Shown in pieces: positions 15,884 to 24,400 of a DNA stretch of 64,000 nucleotides. Origin of the DNA: Bradyrhizobium sp. SSBR45G. Its GTDB lineage: Bacteria > Pseudomonadota > Alphaproteobacteria > Rhizobiales > Xanthobacteraceae. The number at the start of each line of letters is the position of its first letter. Within the stretch, counting starts at the first letter, position 1. Position numbers and translations under genes: made by a program. The stretch lies in NCBI RefSeq assembly GCF_030159255.1, contig NZ_BSCT01000029.1, forward strand, positions 49,255 to 113,254. Reading direction: 5' to 3'. The notes under the pieces were generated by a model. The model had not been told where the DNA came from. It made no database searches and worked only from the letters and a program-made list of their open reading frames with translations.

Positions 15884-18003
15884 CCGCAGGACAGCCACGC
15901 CTGATCGAGGATGCCCCGGCCGTCGACTTTCTCCCGGCCGAGGCGCCGCTCGCGATGGAGCCCGTTTCGCTGCATCAGGCCGCGCCGAACAGGCGCGCGA
16001 TCACCAGCGGACGCCGCATCCCATTTCGCCGCGCTCTCATTTTCGCCGGCACCGCGGCGCTGACGCTGGCAGGTTGCACCAAGATGTACGAGGTCGTCGA
16101 GGTCGGCGGCGTGACCGTGCTGGAAGGCATGGTGCTCGTGCTGTTCTCGATCCTGCTCGCATGGATCGCGTTTTCCTTCGTCTGCGCGCTGGCCGGCGTG
16201 GCCGCTTTGCTGGGACGGCGGCGCGACACGATCGCGATCGACAGCGACGGCCCGCTGCCCTCGCTGTCGAGCCGCACGGCGATGCTGCTGCCGACCTACA
16301 ATGAGGATCCTCATGCGGTGATGGTGCGGCTGCGCGCCATGATCGAATCCGTCGCCGAGACCGGGCAGTCCGACAGCTTCGACTGGTTTCTGCTCAGCGA
16401 CACCACCGACCCGGACATCTGGATCGGCGAGGAGGCGGCGTTTCTCGCGCTGCGCCAGGCCTGCGGCGACGCTCGCGTGTTCTATCGCCACCGCGCCGAC
16501 AATGTCGCGCGCAAGTCCGGCAACATCGCCGACTGGGTGCAACGCTTCGGCGCGGCCTACGATTACATGATCATTCTCGATGCCGACAGCCTGATGAGCG
16601 GCACGACCGTGGTGCGGCTGGCGCATGCCATGGCGCACGCGCCGCAGGCGGCGCTGATCCAGACCCTGCCCGTCATCGTCAACGGCACCAGCCTGTTCGC
16701 GCGGCTGCAGCAATTCGCCGGGCGGCTCTACGGGCCTGTCATCGCCGCCGGCAATGCCTGGTGGTATGGCGCCGAAGGCAACTATTGGGGCCACAATGCG
16801 ATCATCCGCGTCTCCGCCTTCGCAGAGGACGCCGCGCTGCCGGAGCTGCCCGGCCGTAAGCCGTTCGGCGGGCATATTCTCAGCCATGATTTCATCGAGG
16901 CGGCCTTGATGCGCCGCGCCGGCTGGGGAATCTACATGACGGTCGATCTCGACGGCAGCTACGAGGAGGTGCCGCCGACGCTGATCGACCACGCGGCGCG
17001 CGACCGGCGCTGGTGCCAGGGCAATCTGCAGCATCTGGCCGTGCTGCCGGCGCGCGGCCTGCACTGGGTGTCGCGGCTGCATCTGTTGATCGGCATCGGC
17101 GCCTACATCACCGCGCCGTTGTGGTTTGCCTTCCTCGTGCTCGGCATCCTGATCTCGCTGCAGGCCAATTTCGTCCGGCCCGAATACTTCCCCAAGGGCT
17201 TTGCGCTATTCCCGAGCTGGCCGGCCCAGGATCCGGTGCTCGCCGCCCAGGTCTTCGCCGCGACGCTCGGCCTGCTGATGATTCCGAAGCTGCTCGCCAC
17301 GGTCGTGACGCTGTTCACGCCCGCGCGGCGCCGCGGCTTCGGCGGCGGGGTTCGGCTCTGCCTCGCGGTGCTGGCGGAAACGCTGCTCGCGGCGCTGATC
17401 GCCCCGTCGATGATGGTCTTTCAGTCGGTCGCCGTGGTCGAGATCCTGCTGGGACGCGACGCCGGCTGGCAGGTGCAGCGCCGCAGCGATGGCGGCGTCA
17501 GCCGGGGCGAGATCTATCGCAAATTCGCACTGCCGACCGTATGCGGCCTCGCCATGGCCGCGAGCGCCTACGCCGTCTCGCTGCCGCTGCTGGCCTGGAT
17601 GTCACCGGTCATCGCCGGCCTCGTGCTGTCCATCCCGATCGGACTGCTGACGGGCGGGCGAACGACCGGGGCGGCCCTGTTCACCACGCCCGAGGACCGG
17701 ACGCCGCCGCCGGTGCTGATCCGCGCCAGGACGCTTGCTGCGGAGCCGCAGCCGCCGCGCGATGCGGCGCTGGTCGAGCTGCGGCGCAACGCCGAGCTCC
17801 GTCGCCAGCATTTGACGGCCCTGCCCGCGTCGCGACGGCGCAAGCCCGGCGACATCGACGTCGAGCTGGCGACGGCCAAGGCCCGACTGGCCGACGCCAG
17901 CAGCCTTCGGCAGGCGGCCGGCTTCCTCTCGCGCCGCGAAACGCTCGCCGTGCTCAACGACCGCGCAGCGCTGGAGCGGCTCGTCGCGCTGCCTGAGGCG
18001 TGA
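15871..18003 (+). CDS. opgH: Glucans biosynthesis glucosyltransferase
   Basis: OpgH/MdoH (about 710 residues) is an inner-membrane GT2 glucosyltransferase that polymerises glucose from UDP-glucose and extrudes the glucan. Visible are two N-terminal membrane helices, the catalytic domain (MLLPTYNEDPHAV near residue 145, MIILDADSLMSG with the DxD near 235, DRRWCQGNLQHL as the QxxRW-type motif near 375) and further helices to about 595. Start may be 15871 or 15880; the latter forms an ATGA overlap with the preceding gene's stop. The stop is seven bases from the convergent TadG-like gene. Phosphoglucomutase, which feeds UDP-glucose synthesis, lies 5 kb on. Confidence 0.92.
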   Translation: MDAMTAGQPRLIEDAPAVDFLPAEAPLAMEPVSLHQAAPNRRAITSGRRIPFRRALIFAGTAALTLAGCTKMYEVVEVGGVTVLEGMVLVLFSILLAWIAFSFVCALAGVAALLGRRRDTIAIDSDGPLPSLSSRTAMLLPTYNEDPHAVMVRLRAMIESVAETGQSDSFDWFLLSDTTDPDIWIGEEAAFLALRQACGDARVFYRHRADNVARKSGNIADWVQRFGAAYDYMIILDADSLMSGTTVVRLAHAMAHAPQAALIQTLPVIVNGTSLFARLQQFAGRLYGPVIAAGNAWWYGAEGNYWGHNAIIRVSAFAEDAALPELPGRKPFGGHILSHDFIEAALMRRAGWGIYMTVDLDGSYEEVPPTLIDHAARDRRWCQGNLQHLAVLPARGLHWVSRLHLLIGIGAYITAPLWFAFLVLGILISLQANFVRPEYFPKGFALFPSWPAQDPVLAAQVFAATLGLLMIPKLLATVVTLFTPARRRGFGGGVRLCLAVLAETLLAALIAPSMMVFQSVAVVEILLGRDAGWQVQRRSDGGVSRGEIYRKFALPTVCGLAMAASAYAVSLPLLAWMSPVIAGLVLSIPIGLLTGGRTTGAALFTTPEDRTPPPVLIRARTLAAEPQPPRDAALVELRRNAELRRQHLTALPASRRRKPGDIDVELATAKARLADASSLRQAAGFLSRRETLAVLNDRAALERLVALPEA

Positions 18004-18010
18004 GGCCGCG

Positions 18011-19369
18011 CTATTTCGTCAGATGCGCCGAGGCGATCGCCTGCTGGAACAGCGCCGTCAGCGCCGAGCCGATGCTGCCGCTGGAGTCGACCTCGTAGTA
18101 ATAGCCCGGGCTGGCGCAAGACTTCATGATGTCGCCGATCGAGCTGCGCCACGGCGCGATGTAGGTCGTGTACCAGCTGTTGTTGGTGATCGCGAGATAG
18201 GTGGTGTAGAGCACTGCGATCTTGATGCCGCGCGCCTTCAAGGTGTCGCAGGTCGTGGTATTCAGCGGCTCCTGGCAGCGGCCGCCGGAGAGCACGGTCT
18301 TGCTGCACGTCGTCGGGTAGGAGTAGTCAGCGACGCCGTCGGCGACGAAGAACAGCCACTTCTGCGGCTTGGTCGACGAACCGTCGCCCTGCGTCGGGAT
18401 CACGCCGTTCATGGCCGACATGGTGCCATCATAATCGGTGCACATGTCGTTGTTGTAGCCGCTGTAGGGGATCGTCATCAGGTCGAGCGAGCCGACCGAC
18501 GACTTCACCGACGACATGCTCGACGACAGGCTGGCGATGGTGGTCAGCCCCAGCGAGCCGCAGTCGCTGCCCAGGCTGTAGACCGCCATGCGGTACTGGT
18601 TACTGACGACCTGGCTCGACGTCGCCGTATCGGTGAGCGACTGGGTGGCGGACCTCACCACGTCGATCCGCATCGTCACGCCCTTGTTCTTGGCGATCTG
18701 GTAATAGCTGTTGGTCTGCAGCGTCTTCTTCGAGCTCGACGTGTAGGTGTCGTGGCATGCGAAGGCGCATTTGTCGGACGTTGCGTTCTGCAAGGTCGTC
18801 ATGTCGGCCGTGGTCGCGCCGAGGCCCTGCGATGGCGAATTGTCGACCAGGACGTAGAAATCCATGTAGGTCGGGAACGAGGCCGAGGCCGATGACGAGG
18901 CCGAGACCGTCATCGTCGGGTAGCCGAACATGTACATGAACATCGTCTTGACCACCACGGTGGCGCTGCCCGTCACGCTTCGCGCGCTCACGCTGTCGGT
19001 GATGTCGATGCTCAGCGAGTTCGCCGTCAGATTGTGGGCCGACATCTGACCGTTGAACATGTTGGTCGCGGCGGTCTTGGCATCCGATGCAGTGCCGCGC
19101 ATCGCGGTATAGCCGGTTGCCGCCAGCAGCGCGGCGTCGATCGAGGCGGACAGCTTAGCCTTGGCGCGCACCGCCATCGAATAGTCGACGGCCGAGCCGA
19201 CGAAGGTCAGGATCGGCAGCAACGCCAGCGCGAAGATGATCGCGATGTTACCGCTGTTGTCGCGGTGGAACCGCGACAGGAGCTCGCGGTACTGATATGC
19301 GGCCGGCAAAGCAGGAACTCCAACAAACAAAGTTGCGTTGCGCACGATGTTGCTGGCCAACCGTTGCAT
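18011..19369 (-). CDS. TadG-like protein with TadE segment and VWA domain
   Basis: The 452-residue protein has the layout of TadG-type pilus assembly proteins: a basic N-terminus, one hydrophobic TadE-like segment (SGNIAIIFALALLPILTFVG near residue 40) and a large periplasmic region with a von Willebrand A fold starting DFYVLVDNSPSQGLG near 170. DNSPS is the metal-dependent adhesion site DxSxS. There are many Cys, Ser and Thr residues. No other tad or flp gene is close by, so it is an orphan. The ATG at 19369 is the closest Met to the conserved part; an upstream one at 19441 is possible. Confidence 0.8.
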   Translation of the reverse strand: MQRLASNIVRNATLFVGVPALPAAYQYRELLSRFHRDNSGNIAIIFALALLPILTFVGSAVDYSMAVRAKAKLSASIDAALLAATGYTAMRGTASDAKTAATNMFNGQMSAHNLTANSLSIDITDSVSARSVTGSATVVVKTMFMYMFGYPTMTVSASSSASASFPTYMDFYVLVDNSPSQGLGATTADMTTLQNATSDKCAFACHDTYTSSSKKTLQTNSYYQIAKNKGVTMRIDVVRSATQSLTDTATSSQVVSNQYRMAVYSLGSDCGSLGLTTIASLSSSMSSVKSSVGSLDLMTIPYSGYNNDMCTDYDGTMSAMNGVIPTQGDGSSTKPQKWLFFVADGVADYSYPTTCSKTVLSGGRCQEPLNTTTCDTLKARGIKIAVLYTTYLAITNNSWYTTYIAPWRSSIGDIMKSCASPGYYYEVDSSGSIGSALTALFQQAIASAHLTK

Positions 19370-19647
19370 TGGGATTGATGCGATTGCAGAGAGTCGGTTA
19401 CATCGTGTTTCCGATTGTCGTAAACGGTGTCGTTGCACCATCAGGCCGCCGCATAACGGGTATGCGGGCTGCCGCGCCGTTCTTGGCACCCATTCTCGGG
19501 CATGATGACGGGGACGCGGTCGGCCCGGGCCGCCAGGACGCAGCCCCTCCTCTGGTACCCCGATTGCAAAGTGGCAGCGCGGATAGCATAGTCCGCGCGT
19601 TTTCCGGCGCGCAGGGCGCTGATTCTTGAGGGGTTTTGGGGACGACG

Positions 19648-20064
19648 ATGGCGGATGCCGATCTTGATGCCGTGATCCGGCAACTGGCCAAGCAACAGAA
19701 CAAGACCATTCTGGCGGCGGCGAAGAAGCGGCGCGACCGCTTCAACGGTCTGGCCGTCAAGGCCAAGGACAAGGACGCCAAGGAGCGCTTCAAGATGCTC
19801 GCCCGCGAGGCGGTCGAGCAGGCCAATGCCGCCGCGCGGCGACTGCTGATCTCCGCCGACAATGTCGCCGACAGCTATGCCCGCGCGATGCGCCAGGCCG
19901 CCGCTGCCGAATTGCCGAGAAGGGCGGAGGCCAAGAAGGCCGAGAAGACGGACGCGCCGCCGGCCAAGGCCGCGGCCGACAACAAGGCTGCGGCTGGCAA
20001 CAAGGCTGCGGCCGGCAGGAAGCCGGCGAAGAAAGGCCGCGCGACCGCCCGGAAGGCGAGCTAG
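19648..20064 (+). CDS. Basic, Ala/Lys-rich protein with H1-like tail
   Basis: This 138-residue protein has a helical, highly charged N-terminal part (residues 1-95, LAKQQNKTILAAAKKRRDRF and AREAVEQANAAARRLLISAD) and a low-complexity tail of Ala, Lys and Pro with the repeat NKAAAGNKAAAGRKPAKK, like histone H1-type nucleoid proteins. No family was recognised in the N-terminal part. The ATG at 19648 follows GGGGACGACG. A DNA- or RNA-binding role is a guess from composition. Confidence 0.72.
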   Translation: MADADLDAVIRQLAKQQNKTILAAAKKRRDRFNGLAVKAKDKDAKERFKMLAREAVEQANAAARRLLISADNVADSYARAMRQAAAAELPRRAEAKKAEKTDAPPAKAAADNKAAAGNKAAAGRKPAKKGRATARKAS

Positions 20065-20277
20065 GACGGTTTCGGTTCTTGCGATGCGACGCGCGTCGCG
20101 GAGCCGATCCGGCTTCGGCCTGCGGCCTCCGATGTTCCGCCCGCGACAGCCTTGGGTTGATGCAGGTCAATACTGTACACCCCACGCGGGCCTTTCCTTC
20201 GACAGCACGGGGCTAGCCCCGGGCGCGCAGTGCGCGTCTGCGGACCGAAGCCGCCGCTTCATCGAGGGAGGTCCACC

Positions 20278-20766
20278 ATGACGAGTCGCTCTTCGGCCAT
20301 CTTGCTCTGTTCCGCGATCGGCCTCTGCTGCATCGGCTCTGCGGCTCGCGCAGAGGTTCTGGCGCACTACGAATGCAGCATCATCGGTCCCGCAGTTCCC
20401 GAGCCGATCGGTGATCGCCCCGGGCACACGCTCGCCACCGTCCAATTTTCGTGCTTTGCCGTCGACGGCGCGATCAAGGGTGCGGTCTACACCGCAGTCA
20501 ACGTGGCCGAATGGGACGGCACGAAGGGCACCTATCAGTTCGCCGGCGGCGTCCACCGCATCGCGGGTGGCTTCGCCGTCACGCAACTGAGCGAGGGCCA
20601 CGCGACCGTCGTGATCAGAGATGGTCAGCCGGTCGGCACCGAGGGGACCGGCAAGGCCGTGATCAAATATGCCGCCGGCACGCTGGCGCAGCTCGACGGC
20701 AAAGCCCTCGCCTTCGTAACCAAGACGACGGGGCTCGGCCGGTTCAACCTCGATTTCACCGACTGA
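20278..20766 (+). CDS. Secreted protein of unknown family, paralogue 1
   Basis: The 162-residue protein has a Sec signal peptide cleaved after about residue 24 (GSAARA-EVL). The mature part is beta-strand rich, with two cysteines (YECSIIG and QFSCF) likely to form a disulfide, and the phrases EPIGDRPGHTL, KGTYQFAGGVHR and GTGKAVIKYAAG. It is clearly a paralogue of the protein at 21943-22437. A small beta-barrel of the allene-oxide-cyclase or lipocalin-like kind would fit, but no function is known to me. A good ribosome site (GAGGGAGGT) precedes the ATG. Confidence 0.8.
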   Translation: MTSRSSAILLCSAIGLCCIGSAARAEVLAHYECSIIGPAVPEPIGDRPGHTLATVQFSCFAVDGAIKGAVYTAVNVAEWDGTKGTYQFAGGVHRIAGGFAVTQLSEGHATVVIRDGQPVGTEGTGKAVIKYAAGTLAQLDGKALAFVTKTTGLGRFNLDFTD

Positions 20767-20862
20767 CCGGCGGCATCACCGCGCTCGACGATCTCGCGGC
20801 CAAGGTCGCAGCCGGCAAGCAGTAACGCGGCGACATGGCCGAGCCGAGCGGGCAGCGGTGGG

Positions 20863-21678
20863 TCAGGGCTTGAGCGCGACCGAGAACACGCGGAAGCCTG
20901 CGATCTTCGGGAACGCTTCCGCGGCCTCGGGCGAGGCCAGCGCCACCACGGCGGCGCTCACCTCGCCGCCGCTCAGCCGGGTGATCGCGGTCGCCTGGCC
21001 TTCGAGCAGCAGCACCTCGGAGGCGCCGGCCGCGTTCATCGCGGCAGTGATCTTGGGATTGGACTTGGTGTAGCGCTCGTCGATCGCGATCACCTTGCCG
21101 CTGAGATCGGCGAGGCTTCGCACCGTGGGGCGCGCCAGCAGAATGGCCACGAGATGATCGTCGGCAGGCCCCTCGGGCACGCGCAGCGCGGTCATCCGCT
21201 CGGCCAGTTCGGCCGCCACCTTGACCGCCGCCACCATGACCTCGCTCTGGACCTTGCCCGCGGCCGGCGGCACATCCTTCGCGGGAGATGCAGGCTTGGC
21301 CACGGGCGCCGATGCGCCATCAGGTGGCAGGATCGGATCGGACGGTGGCGTGCGCTGCGGCTTTTCGACTGCCTTTTCCAGGGGCTTGTCGAGCGGCTTC
21401 GCGGCGACGACGTGCGATATCGCCCGCCGCTTGGCGGCGCGGGCGTGCTTGCGCTGCAGAGCCGCACGACGCGCGACCGCGCTCGATTTGCGGCTCGCCT
21501 TGACGGCGGGCTCGGACGGCGTGAGCGACGCCGGCTCGCGGACGGACGGGCTGTCGGCGCAGGCGTTGCCGCTCAGATCCACACACGGCGCCGCGACCTG
21601 CGGCATCACCGGACGGCTGCAGCCCGCCAGCGCCAAGGCTGACACCAAGGCCAACGCGCCGAGACAAAGCGCTCTCAC
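20863..21678 (-). CDS. Lipoprotein with binding-protein-like C-terminal domain
   Basis: The 271-residue protein starts at a GTG with a good Shine-Dalgarno (CAGGAGC) and has a lipobox LALAGC at residues 15-20, so it is lipid-anchored. Residues 45-140 are a basic then Pro/Ala/Lys-rich linker. The C-terminal 120 residues (DHLVAILLARPTVRSLADLS, GKVIAIDERYTKSNPKITAA) look like one lobe of a TAXI/NMT1-type solute-binding fold. It lies between, and opposite to, the two secreted paralogues. No transporter is next to it. Confidence 0.78.
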   Translation of the reverse strand: MRALCLGALALVSALALAGCSRPVMPQVAAPCVDLSGNACADSPSVREPASLTPSEPAVKASRKSSAVARRAALQRKHARAAKRRAISHVVAAKPLDKPLEKAVEKPQRTPPSDPILPPDGASAPVAKPASPAKDVPPAAGKVQSEVMVAAVKVAAELAERMTALRVPEGPADDHLVAILLARPTVRSLADLSGKVIAIDERYTKSNPKITAAMNAAGASEVLLLEGQATAITRLSGGEVSAAVVALASPEAAEAFPKIAGFRVFSVALKP

Positions 21679-21942
21679 TGTTCAGCTCCTGACGACTCTC
21701 CTGCGCGCAAGATGCGCGTCTGCGTTGGCCTCCTATCTCTCGCGGGATGCGTTAAACTCAGGCTTATTCGCCGGTTTCGAGCACCCGACTCTGCGCGGCG
21801 TGGTTAATGTCGGGCGCACAAGTCGGCAGTGCTGGCCGAGCCGATCATTCCAGCCGCGACGAAATATGTTACGGGCAGGGCCGTCGATGCTGCTGCGATT
21901 TATGGTAGTGTTTTCTGAGCACATCGACGCGGGGGCGAACAG

Positions 21943-22437
21943 ATGAGTTTCTCCAGGGCGGCATCGGCCGTGTGCGTTGCCATCGGTCTTGGTCTTGCTC
22001 TTGGCCTCGGCCCGGCCGGCGCCGATACGATCGCGCGCTACGACTGCACGATCATCGGCACGATGGGCCTCGAGCCGATCGGCGACCGTCCCGGTCACAT
22101 GCTGGTCAGCTTTCAATATTCCTGCTTTGGAACCGACGGGCTGATGAAGGGCGCCACCTACACCGCCAGCGTCGCCTCCGAATGGGAGAGCCAGAAGGGA
22201 ACGTATCTGTATGGCGCCGGCATCCATCGCACGCCGGACGGCTATGCGGTGGCCGTGCTGACCGACGGGACCGGCTCGGTGGTCATGAAAAATGGCGCGC
22301 CCGCGATGTCCGAGGCCACCGGCAAGGTCGCCTTCAAGCTCGCCTCCGGCCGCTTCGCGTCGCTGGCCGGACGGACGGCGAATTTCACCGCCCGGCTGGT
22401 CGGGCCCGGCCACCTCATCTACGAGCTGACCGACTGA
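21943..22437 (+). CDS. Secreted protein of unknown family, paralogue 2
   Basis: This 164-residue protein has a Sec signal peptide ending near LGPAGA-DTI and aligns along its length with the protein at 20278-20766: YDCTIIG, EPIGDRPGHML, QYSCFGTDGLMKGATYTA, KGTYLYGAGIHR, TGKVAFKLASGRFASLAGR and a final TD. The two cysteines are kept. The pair arose by duplication, with a lipoprotein gene now between them. Function unknown. Confidence 0.8.
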   Translation: MSFSRAASAVCVAIGLGLALGLGPAGADTIARYDCTIIGTMGLEPIGDRPGHMLVSFQYSCFGTDGLMKGATYTASVASEWESQKGTYLYGAGIHRTPDGYAVAVLTDGTGSVVMKNGAPAMSEATGKVAFKLASGRFASLAGRTANFTARLVGPGHLIYELTD

Positions 22438-22611
22438 CCGGTCGGCCCGAGGCGCAACAACCGGACGTGCAACAGCCGCAGGAAATCCATTGATCCGATC
22501 ATCGCCCGCCGCCATGTTGGGCGGCACGTCCGTCACCACGCTCCTCCCCGCAACGGCCGGGCGGAACGAAGCGGCGCCGCCGATGTTTTTCGAACTTGCG
22601 AAGGATACTCC

Positions 22612-24252
22612 ATGGCCAAGACAGACCCCGCTGCCGGCAAGCCGATCGCCAATGCCGCGCTCGCCAACATCCCGCGGCTGATCACGGCCTATTATGCGCT
22701 GAAGCCCGATCCGCACGAGCCGACCCAGCGCGTCGCCTTCGGCACCTCGGGCCATCGCGGCTCGTCACTGAAAACCGGCTTCAACGAGAACCACATTCTT
22801 GCCACCACCCAGGCGCTCTGCGACTACCGGCGCCAGCAGGGCCTCGACGGCCCGCTGTTCGTCGGCATCGACACCCACGCCCTCGCCGAGCCTGCGCTGG
22901 CCACCGCGCTGGAAGTGTTCGGCGCCAATGGCGTCGAGGTGATGGTCGACAAGGACGGCGGCTATACGCCGACGCCGGTGATCTCGCATGCCATCATCGC
23001 CTACAACAAGGGCCGCACCGATCATCTCGCCGACGGCGTCGTCATCACGCCGTCGCATAACCCGCCGGAGGACGGCGGCTACAAATACAATCCGCCGCAT
23101 GGCGGCCCCGCCGACACCGACGCCACCGGCGAGATCGAACGCCAGGCCAATGTCTATCTCGCCAATGACCTCGAGGGCGTCTCGCGCATCAGCTACCGCC
23201 AGGCCAGGCAGCGCGGCTCGGTGCATCCGCACGACTACGTCACGCCCTATGTCGCCGACCTCGCCAACACCGTCGATCTCGACGCGATCAAATCCGCCGG
23301 CATCAAGATCGGCATCGACCCGCTCGGCGGCGCCGCGATCGCCTACTGGGCGCCGATCATCGAGCGCTACGGCCTCAATGCCACGGTCGTCAACGAGCTC
23401 GTCGATCCGACCTTCCGCTTCATGACCGCGGACTGGGACGGCAAGATCCGCATGGACTGCTCCTCGCCCTACGCGATGGCGAGCCTGATCGGCATGCGCG
23501 AACGCTTCGACGTGGCGTTTGCCAACGACACCGACGCCGACCGCCACGGCATCGTGACGCGCACCGGCGGGCTGATGAATCCGAACCATTATTTGGCGAC
23601 GGCGATCGCCTATCTGTTCGCGCACAGGCCGGACTGGCGCGCCGATGCCGCCATCGGCAAGACCATCGTGTCGAGCTCGATGATCGACCGGGTCGCAGCC
23701 AAGCTCGGCCGCAAGCTGGTCGAGACGCCTGTGGGCTTCAAATGGTTCGTCGAGGGTCTCAGCTCCGGCGGCTTCGGCTTTGCCGGCGAGGAGAGCGCGG
23801 GCGCCTCGTTCCTCAAGCGCGACGGCACAGTGTGGACCACCGACAAGGACGGCGTCATCCTGGGTCTGCTCGCCGCCGAGATCATGGCCAAGCGCGGCCG
23901 CGATCCGAGCGAGCTCTACAAGGAGCTGACCTCCGAGCTCGGTGCGCCGGTCTATGAGCGCATCGACGTGCCGGCCACGCCGCCGCAGAAGGCGGCGCTG
24001 AAGGCGCTGACGCCGGAGACGATCAACCTGAAGGAGCTCGCCGGCGATCCCGTCCGAATCGTGCACACCAAGGCGCCCGGCAACGGCCAGTCGTTCGGCG
24101 GCATCAAGGTGGAGACGGAGTACGGCTGGTTCGCGGCGCGCCCCTCCGGCACCGAGGACGTCAACAAGCTCTATGCCGAGAGTTTTCGCGACGCCGAGCA
24201 CCTCAAGCGCATCCAGAGCGAGGCACAGGCGGCGCTGGCGAAAGTGGGGTGA
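22612..24252 (+). CDS. pgm: Phosphoglucomutase
   Basis: Pgm (546 residues) interconverts glucose 1-phosphate and glucose 6-phosphate in the cytoplasm. It belongs to the alpha-D-phosphohexomutase superfamily: FGTSGHRGSS near residue 44, the catalytic phosphoserine in VVITPSHNPPEDGGYKYN near 145, the magnesium-binding loop FANDTDADRHG near 305 and the phosphate-binding RPSGTEDVNKLYAESF near 510. Full length for the PgmA type. Its product supports UDP-glucose for the opgH product and other glycans. Transcribed as a single gene ending just before a palindromic repeat. Confidence 0.96.
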   Translation: MAKTDPAAGKPIANAALANIPRLITAYYALKPDPHEPTQRVAFGTSGHRGSSLKTGFNENHILATTQALCDYRRQQGLDGPLFVGIDTHALAEPALATALEVFGANGVEVMVDKDGGYTPTPVISHAIIAYNKGRTDHLADGVVITPSHNPPEDGGYKYNPPHGGPADTDATGEIERQANVYLANDLEGVSRISYRQARQRGSVHPHDYVTPYVADLANTVDLDAIKSAGIKIGIDPLGGAAIAYWAPIIERYGLNATVVNELVDPTFRFMTADWDGKIRMDCSSPYAMASLIGMRERFDVAFANDTDADRHGIVTRTGGLMNPNHYLATAIAYLFAHRPDWRADAAIGKTIVSSSMIDRVAAKLGRKLVETPVGFKWFVEGLSSGGFGFAGEESAGASFLKRDGTVWTTDKDGVILGLLAAEIMAKRGRDPSELYKELTSELGAPVYERIDVPATPPQKAALKALTPETINLKELAGDPVRIVHTKAPGNGQSFGGIKVETEYGWFAARPSGTEDVNKLYAESFRDAEHLKRIQSEAQAALAKVG

Positions 24253-24264
24253 AACAGGGCGAGC

Positions 24265-24330
24265 AGCGAATGGCGAATAGCGAGTGGGGATTCCTCGTCC
24301 CGATTCGCTATTCCCTATCCGCCATTCGCC
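24265..24330. repeat. Palindromic intergenic repeat, family 4
   Basis: GCGAATGGCGAATAGCGA on the left pairs imperfectly with TCGCTATTCCCTATCCGCCATTCGC on the right. It sits 13 bases after the pgm stop and may act as a 3' mRNA stabiliser or terminator. Confidence 0.65.
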
Positions 24331-24400
24331 CGTTTCCCTTTCCACGCGGTTCGGATATCGATGGTCCGACAAGGGATTAGACAGCCATCGGTGAGACCGG

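Noticed and set aside
13505..15898. 797-codon minus-strand open frame opposite the LysR and OpgD/G-like genes
   Set aside because: Composition is typical of an antisense frame; both opposite genes have clear families.
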